From Thalassospira sp. HF15 (GTDB lineage Bacteria; Pseudomonadota; Alphaproteobacteria; Rhodospirillales; Thalassospiraceae), in contig NZ_JAAVKI010000001.1 of the NCBI RefSeq assembly GCF_011806525.1, forward strand, positions 186,001-250,000: 64,000 nucleotides of DNA, read 5' to 3'. The notes below the pieces were generated by a model, which did no database searches, had not been told where the DNA came from, and was given only the letters and a program-made list of their open reading frames with translations. This document shows, piece by piece, positions 59,152 through 64,000 of this stretch. The translations under genes were made by a program, and so were the position numbers. The stretch's first letter is position 1, and every line of letters begins with the position of its first letter.

Positions 59152-60984
59152 TTACCGCCGTCCGTCCATGACATCCAAGAATGCCAATCCGTATTGATCG
59201 AGCTTCTTGACGCCAACCCCGTTGATCGATGCCATGTCTTCGAGCGTGCGCGGTTTGAAGCGGACCATTTCCCATAGGGTGCGATCACTGAAAATCACAT
59301 AGGGCGGGACGTTCTGGCTGGTGGCCAGTTCACGACGCAGGGTGCGCAAACGTTCCCAAAGGTCGCGGTCTTCCTCGTTTTCAAATTCGGTATCGAAATC
59401 GCGCAGACGTTTGGTCATAGCCCGTTTGCTTTCGCCCGGGTCCTTGCGCATTTCGACGACTTTTTCACCGCGCAGAACCGGTCTCGATTCCTCGGTCAGG
59501 TAAACCCCGCCATGGCCTTCGACATCAACTTGCAGGTATCCCATGGCAAGAAGCTGTCGGAAAACCGACCGCCATTGGGGCTGTGCGATGTCCTTGCCAA
59601 TCGCATAGACCGAAAGCTTGTCATGGCCGTTTTGGCGGATTTTTTCGGTCTTGCGGCCCATCAGGACTTCGATGACATGCGCCGGGCCAAAGCGCTGGCC
59701 GGTGCGATACACCGCTGAGAGTGCCTTGCGCGATGCCTGTGTCGCATCCCAGGTTTCGACCGGCTCAAGACAGGTATCGCAATTGCCGCACGGTTGATGC
59801 TGGTCTTCGCCAAAATAGGACAGGATGACCTGACGACGGCATTTGGTGGTTTCAGCCAGACCGACCAGTGCATCAAGCTTGCGCGATTCAATACGTTTCT
59901 GGGCTTCGGGTGCGTCTGATCCCAAGACCATGGAGCGGATGGAGACAATGTCAGAAAGGTCGTAATTCATCCACGCGTTGGCAGGCAGCCCGTCACGCCC
60001 GGCACGGCCGGTTTCCTGATAATAGGCCTCCATGCTTTTGGGCAGATTGAGATGGGCGACAAACCGGACATTGGGCTTGTCGATCCCCATGCCAAAGGCG
60101 ACGGTTGCGCAGATAATCAGGCCATCTTCACGCAGGAACCGGTCTTGATGAAGTTGGCGCGTTTCCTGTGTCAGCCCGGCGTGATAGGGAAGGGCCGGAC
60201 GGCCGTTTTCCGAAAGCCACTGTGCGACATCTTCGGTTTTGCGTCGCGACAGACAATAGACAATGCCAGCGTCTTCCGCATGTTCGCGGTTTAAGAACGA
60301 CAGCAGGCGTTGCTTGGCATTGCCCTTGGTTTCAATGCGATAGGTGATGTTCGGGCGGTCAAAACCGGTGATAAAGCACTGTGCATCTGTCAGATGCAGA
60401 TTTTCGGCAATGTCCTTGCGGGTCGGGGTGTCCGCCGTCGCGGTAAGCGCGATGCGCGGCACATGGGCAAAACGGGTCGGCAGCAGATCGAGGCGACGAT
60501 ATTCCGGGCGGAAATCATGCCCCCATTGCGACACGCAGTGGGCTTCATCAATCGCAAACAGGGAAATGCTGATCCGGTCAAGCAAGTTCAAGAACCGGTC
60601 CGAAGCAAAACGTTCCGGCGCGACGTAAAGAAGGTCAATATCGCCATCGACGGCACGCGTTTCGATCTCGCGCGCGGCATCGGGGGCAAGAGTTGAATTG
60701 ATGAAAGCGGCCTTCACACCAAGCTGGTTAAGCGCATCGACCTGATCTTTCATCAGCGCGATCAGCGGTGATACAACCACGGCCGTGCCCGGACGGCAAA
60801 GGGCGGGGACCTGATAGCAAAGTGACTTGCCGCCCCCGGTGGGCATCAGGACGAGCGCGTCGTTGCCAGCGATCACATGATCAATGATTTCAGCCTGTTG
60901 GCCACGAAAGCTGTCGTAACCGAACACCTCACGCAGCACGTCAATCGGCAGACGTTGGGCGGGTCGGTCGAGCAGGTCGTTCAT
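59152..60984 (-). CDS. recQ: ATP-dependent DNA helicase RecQ
   Basis: 610 residues. 3'-5' helicase of recombination repair. Walker A in [17 protein letters not shown] box in [16 protein letters not shown], motif [12 protein letters not shown], a zinc-binding subdomain with CRRQ...[10 protein letters not shown], winged helix, and a C-terminal HRDC domain (about 520-605). I prefer ATG 60984; a TTG at 61002 with GGACGG ahead would add six residues. Follows the uracil glycosylase gene on the same strand. Confidence 0.96.
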   Translation of the reverse strand: MNDLLDRPAQRLPIDVLREVFGYDSFRGQQAEIIDHVIAGNDALVLMPTGGGKSLCYQVPALCRPGTAVVVSPLIALMKDQVDALNQLGVKAAFINSTLAPDAAREIETRAVDGDIDLLYVAPERFASDRFLNLLDRISISLFAIDEAHCVSQWGHDFRPEYRRLDLLPTRFAHVPRIALTATADTPTRKDIAENLHLTDAQCFITGFDRPNITYRIETKGNAKQRLLSFLNREHAEDAGIVYCLSRRKTEDVAQWLSENGRPALPYHAGLTQETRQLHQDRFLREDGLIICATVAFGMGIDKPNVRFVAHLNLPKSMEAYYQETGRAGRDGLPANAWMNYDLSDIVSIRSMVLGSDAPEAQKRIESRKLDALVGLAETTKCRRQVILSYFGEDQHQPCGNCDTCLEPVETWDATQASRKALSAVYRTGQRFGPAHVIEVLMGRKTEKIRQNGHDKLSVYAIGKDIAQPQWRSVFRQLLAMGYLQVDVEGHGGVYLTEESRPVLRGEKVVEMRKDPGESKRAMTKRLRDFDTEFENEEDRDLWERLRTLRRELATSQNVPPYVIFSDRTLWEMVRFKPRTLEDMASINGVGVKKLDQYGLAFLDVMDGRR

Positions 60985-61004
60985 TGGCGATGTATCAGGC
61001 AAAA

Positions 61005-61646
61005 TTAACCGTCCAGATGTGCGCGGATGTCGGCAAAGACGTTTTCAAACATCTCTGGCGTCAGGCGATAGGTCTGGGTGTTGTAGCGCGAACAGTGATA
61101 GCTATCAAACAATGTGATGCCATTTTCCATTTTATGGGACGCGCCATGGCCAAATTTCAGCGATGACAGCTTAAGCCCAAAGGTGCGCAACATCGCCTGA
61201 TGGGCCACTTGACCGAGGCACAGGATGGCAGACAGGTTCTTCATCGCGTCAAATTCACTGATCAGGAACGGTCGGCAGGTATTGGCCTCTGGCCCGGTGG
61301 GCTTGTTTTCGGGCGGCACGCACTTCACTGCATTGGTAATGCGGCAATCAAGCAGCTCCAGACCATCATCGGGGCGTTTATCGTAGGTGCCCTTGGCAAA
61401 GCCGAATTTTTTGAGCGTGTCATAAAGAAGGTCGCCTGCGTAATCGCCGGTAAAGGGACGACCAGTCGCATTCGCCCCCTTAAGCCCCGGTGCCAGACCG
61501 ACAATCAGCAACCGTGCATTGATCGGGCCAAAGGGCCGCACTGGTCCATTATAAAAGTCTGGAAACTTTTCCTGATTTTTACGCCGGAATTCAACAAGGC
61601 GCGGGCAAAGCTGACAATCTATATCGGGTTGCTGATAGGCGGTCAT
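61005..61646 (-). CDS. Uracil-DNA glycosylase, family 5 (UDGb type)
   Basis: 213 residues. Removes uracil and other deaminated bases from DNA. The family 5 motif [20 protein letters not shown] lacks the acidic residue of family 1 and 4 enzymes at the usual place, as expected for UdgB. N-terminal CQLCPRLV and [10 protein letters not shown] hold the 4Fe-4S Cys ligands, and the C-terminal motif is [11 protein letters not shown]. With recQ it forms a small DNA-repair pair. Confidence 0.92.
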   Translation of the reverse strand: MTAYQQPDIDCQLCPRLVEFRRKNQEKFPDFYNGPVRPFGPINARLLIVGLAPGLKGANATGRPFTGDYAGDLLYDTLKKFGFAKGTYDKRPDDGLELLDCRITNAVKCVPPENKPTGPEANTCRPFLISEFDAMKNLSAILCLGQVAHQAMLRTFGLKLSSLKFGHGASHKMENGITLFDSYHCSRYNTQTYRLTPEMFENVFADIRAHLDG

Positions 61647-61730
61647 GGCATGTCTGACTTTTTGCCGGTCACACTGCGCGCAGTGGCCGGTGGTGATCAG
61701 GGCAGGGTGATGGGCAGGGCAGTATGTCGA

Positions 61731-62339
61731 TTAATCGTAATCGAATTCTTCGAGATCCGGATGTTCCGGATGATCGTCGATATCGGGATGATCATCGTCG
61801 CGGCGTTGTTGAATCTTGCGGGCAATCGTGCCTTCAAGCTCCGTCAATTCAATGAAGTTGTCAGCCTGGCGGCGCAATTCGTCTGCGACCATCGGCGGAT
61901 TGGATTTGACGGTGGATACCACTGTGACACGAACGCCTTTGCGCTGGATGGCATCAACCAAACGCCGGAAGTCTCCATCGCCCGAGAAAATAACAACATG
62001 ATCAAGGTGTTGCGCCATTTCCATGACGTCAATTGCCAACTCGATATCCATGTTGCCTTTGATTTTACGGCGACCGGTCGCGTCGGTGAATTCCTTGGTC
62101 GGTTTGGTGACCATGGTATAGCCGTTGTAATCAAGCCAATCGACCAGCGGGCGGATGGGGGAATATTCCTGATCCTCGATCAGGGCGGTGTAATAGAAGG
62201 CCCGGATCAGCTGACCTTTTTGGGAAAAAAGCTCCAAAAGGCGCTTGTAATCAATGTCGAAGCCAAGGGCGCGCGCGGCGGCGTAAAGGTTCGAGCCGTC
62301 AATGAACAACCCGATGCGTTCCTGCGGGTAAAAAATCAT
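61731..62339 (-). CDS. NYN domain protein (LabA/DUF88-like)
   Basis: 202 residues. PIN-like NYN domain at about 5-165: IGLFIDGSNLYAAAR with the first acidic residue, KGNMDIELAIDVM, VVIFSGDGDFRRLV and VADELRRQADNFI. These acidic groups suggest metal-dependent RNA cleavage, which has not been shown for most members. The C-terminal tail is Asp/His-rich (DDDHPDIDDHPEHPDLEE) and might bind metal. ATG 62339 with GAGGAA ahead is the start; a TTG further upstream is less likely. Confidence 0.88.
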   Translation of the reverse strand: MIFYPQERIGLFIDGSNLYAAARALGFDIDYKRLLELFSQKGQLIRAFYYTALIEDQEYSPIRPLVDWLDYNGYTMVTKPTKEFTDATGRRKIKGNMDIELAIDVMEMAQHLDHVVIFSGDGDFRRLVDAIQRKGVRVTVVSTVKSNPPMVADELRRQADNFIELTELEGTIARKIQQRRDDDHPDIDDHPEHPDLEEFDYD

Positions 62340-62569
62340 CGTTAAATTCCTCAAACATCAAATTTAATTATGCAGTTCCAAAAAATACGGAACTTTCAAA
62401 TACAGACCTTCAATCTTTACCGTGGCCCGAGGGACAAAGAAAGGCGAAAATATCGTGGACAGGGGATCATGGCTCCCTTAGATATGCCGTCTTTCCGAAG
62501 TTGTTTCGCCGCCCTGACACCGAATTGAAGGTCTTCTTTGTGCGCAAATCCTTACCGTCAGACACCAGC

Positions 62570-63088
62570 ATGATCGCGGATGACGCTATCCTGATTGCCT
62601 TTGGCGCCAATTTGCCTACCGAAGAATATGGTGCGCCTGCTCAGACTTTGAAAGCCGCCCTGCGTCGGTTGGCTCAAAATGGCGATATTTCGATTGATCT
62701 GGTGTCATCGTTTTATGAAACCGCACCGGTGCCGATTTCGGATCAGCCTTGGTATGTGAATGGCGTTGCGCGCATTTCCACCGATCTGTCGGCGCATGAT
62801 CTTTTAGAAAGATTGCATGAAGTTGAGGCCGAGTTTGGCCGCGTGCGCCGTGAACGCAATGCCGCACGCGTGATTGATCTTGATCTGATTGCCTATGGTC
62901 GGGACCTGGTGCGTGAAGAGGGCGGTATTCAGGTGCCCCATCCGCGGATGGCCGAACGTGCCTTTGTCTTGTTGCCGCTGCGTGACGTGGTTGCGAACTG
63001 GGTGCATCCGGTTCTGAAGCGCGATATCGAAGATCTGATTTCCGATCTGCCGGCCGATCAGCAGATTCGCAAACAGGCGGAAAGCTGA
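62570..63088 (+). CDS. folK: 2-amino-4-hydroxy-6-hydroxymethyldihydropteridine diphosphokinase
   Basis: 172 residues. Transfers pyrophosphate from ATP to the pterin in folate synthesis. ILIAFGANLP at the N-terminus, SSFYETAPVP, QPWYVNGVARI, and the signature RVIDLDLIAYG with the metal-binding Asp residues, then VPHPRMAERAFVLLPL. Start uncertain: ATG 62570 fits the family, but GTG 62540 with GAAGG ahead is possible. Confidence 0.93.
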   Translation: MIADDAILIAFGANLPTEEYGAPAQTLKAALRRLAQNGDISIDLVSSFYETAPVPISDQPWYVNGVARISTDLSAHDLLERLHEVEAEFGRVRRERNAARVIDLDLIAYGRDLVREEGGIQVPHPRMAERAFVLLPLRDVVANWVHPVLKRDIEDLISDLPADQQIRKQAES

Positions 63089-63129
63089 AAAAAGCATACG
63101 AAAACCTGATCGAAAGAGTGGTTTCGCTG

Positions 63130-63158
63130 TTGCAACACAGGTGATCCGGCGCTATAAA
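63130..63158 (+). promoter_or_regulatory. Sigma70 promoter of rpoZ
   Basis: TTGCAA (63130-63135), 17-bp spacer, TATAAA (63153-63158), about 40 bp before the rpoZ ATG. One of the best consensus matches in the window. Confidence 0.65.
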
Positions 63159-63198
63159 GCTCGGTCTGGACACCCCAAAAGTATTTCTGGAGACATTT

Positions 63199-63531
63199 AT
63201 GGCGCGCGTTACCGTCGAAGATTGCGTTGACAAGATTCCGAACCGCTTTGAGCTTGTAATGCTTGCAGCTCAGCGTGCACGCAACATCTCGGCCGGTGCA
63301 GAACTGACCATTGATCGTGACAACGACAAAAACCCGGTTGTTGCGCTGCGTGAAATCGCCGAAGTAAAGGTTGATTTTGACGATCTGCGCAATGGCATGG
63401 TTCAGGGTCTGCAGCGGCATGTTGAAACCGACGAGCCGGAAGAAGCCGAAGACGATTTCGGTCCGAAACTGGTTGCCGAAGCTGTTGAAGACGCATCCGT
63501 TGGCGTTGTTGCTCCGTCGGAAGAAGAATAA
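63199..63531 (+). CDS. rpoZ: DNA-directed RNA polymerase omega subunit
   Basis: 110 residues. Stabilises the beta' subunit and is part of a ppGpp-binding site in proteobacteria. [26 protein letters not shown] and [13 protein letters not shown] are conserved. The C-terminal half is acidic. Adjacent to the ppGpp synthase/hydrolase gene, a pairing kept across many proteobacteria. Confidence 0.97.
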   Translation: MARVTVEDCVDKIPNRFELVMLAAQRARNISAGAELTIDRDNDKNPVVALREIAEVKVDFDDLRNGMVQGLQRHVETDEPEEAEDDFGPKLVAEAVEDASVGVVAPSEEE

Positions 63532-63564
63532 GGTCAGATTGGTTTTGATCTGAACCTTTCCAAA

Positions 63565-63603
63565 AGAAGAGCCACGGTGTTTATCTTCCGTGGCTTTTTT
63601 TTG
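63565..63603 (+). terminator. Terminator after rpoZ
   Basis: GCCACGG (63571-63577) / CCGTGGC (63588-63594), 10-nt loop, then TTTTTTTT. Confidence 0.85.
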
Positions 63604-63673
63604 TCCAGATCGTACTATCTTATTTAGGGGAGCGGACTATATCCCCTTGGTAAAATTGCGGAGACGCCCCTGA

Positions 63674-64000
63674 ATGATGCGCCAATACGAACTTGTTGAA
63701 CGGGTTAAGGCATATGACCCCGATGCGTGTGAAACCACGCTGAACCGGGCCTATGTCTATGCAACCCAGAAACATGGTTCGCAAAAACGTGCATCCGGTG
63801 ACCCGTATTTTTCCCATCCGATCGAAGTCGCAGGCATCCTGACGAACTACAAGCTTGATTGCGACACGATCATCACAGCCCTTCTGCACGACACCATCGA
63901 AGATACCGATGCGACCCCCGAAGAGATCACCAAGCTTTTCGGGCCCAACATCATGAAGCTGGTCGATGGTGTGACCAAGCTGACCCAGATTGAGCTGAAA
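63674..64000 (+). CDS. RelA/SpoT (Rsh) bifunctional (p)ppGpp synthetase/hydrolase, N-terminal part
   Basis: The first 109 codons only; the gene runs off the right edge. The hydrolase HD domain is visible and its key residues are intact: FSHPIEVAGIL with the His, LLHDTIEDT with the HD pair and the Glu-Asp. So the protein is likely able to degrade (p)ppGpp, as Rsh proteins of alphaproteobacteria do. The synthetase, TGS and ACT domains would follow outside the window. ATG 63674 (MMRQYELVERV). Confidence 0.95.
   Translation, partial: MMRQYELVERVKAYDPDACETTLNRAYVYATQKHGSQKRASGDPYFSHPIEVAGILTNYKLDCDTIITALLHDTIEDTDATPEEITKLFGPNIMKLVDGVTKLTQIELK

Overview
The window is a 64 kb piece of an alphaproteobacterial chromosome, most likely Rhodospirillales and close to Thalassospira. 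I base this on the gene orders, on a lipoyl domain fused to the pyruvate dehydrogenase E1-beta subunit, on LpxI in place of LpxH, on a lexA gene with a GTTC-N7-GTTC SOS box, and on general protein similarity from memory; no database search was run. Almost all of it is core genome and densely packed.

Layout. 1-1321: the start of an MFS exporter gene and its TetR regulator, with a palindromic operator. 1337-15899: the classic translation, isoprenoid and envelope cluster on the + strand: rpsB, tsf, pyrH, frr, uppS, cdsA, dxr, rseP, bamA, skp, lpxD, fabZ, lpxA, lpxI, lpxB. It links ribosome and elongation-factor supply to undecaprenyl carrier, phospholipid, outer-membrane protein and lipid A synthesis, with many stop/start overlaps. 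15943-16205: a MITE-like nested inverted repeat. 16233-22728: gloA, gltA, gltX, comEC and lexA. 22832-25779: moaC, trpC, trpD and trpG on the - strand. 26052-27278: a divergent-polysaccharide-deacetylase gene.

27297-33098 is the accessory part of the window. Between the end of the deacetylase gene and trpE lies an A+T-richer island of about 5.4 kb. It is flanked by direct repeats of roughly 205 bp, each holding a bidirectional terminator and the last 50 or so codons of trpE. One repeat is the end of the intact trpE; the other is a headless trpE remnant. The 150 bp coding part differs at 8 positions, and all the shared codons are synonymous. The island carries only two convincing genes, apparently one operon: a 336-residue beta-sandwich protein and a 1189-residue protein with a propeller-like N-terminal half, amphipathic helices and about four C-terminal hydrophobic segments. 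Neither has a Sec signal peptide, and no integrase or transposase is visible. This is the best candidate for an undescribed system.

34538-64000: more core genes: ppiD, tpiA, secG, pyrG, kdsA, eno, an ftsB-like gene, the pyruvate dehydrogenase operon (pdhA, pdhB, pdhC, lpd) with lipA, a RatA/COQ10-like gene, pncC/cinA, pgpA, an M23 peptidase overlapping a bactofilin gene, a HAD haloacid dehalogenase, a soluble lytic transglycosylase, dapA, smpB, a sulfite-oxidase-like gene coupled to a glutathione peroxidase, recQ, a family 5 uracil-DNA glycosylase, a NYN-domain protein, folK, rpoZ and the start of the RelA/SpoT gene. I found no rRNA or tRNA genes and no CRISPR array.
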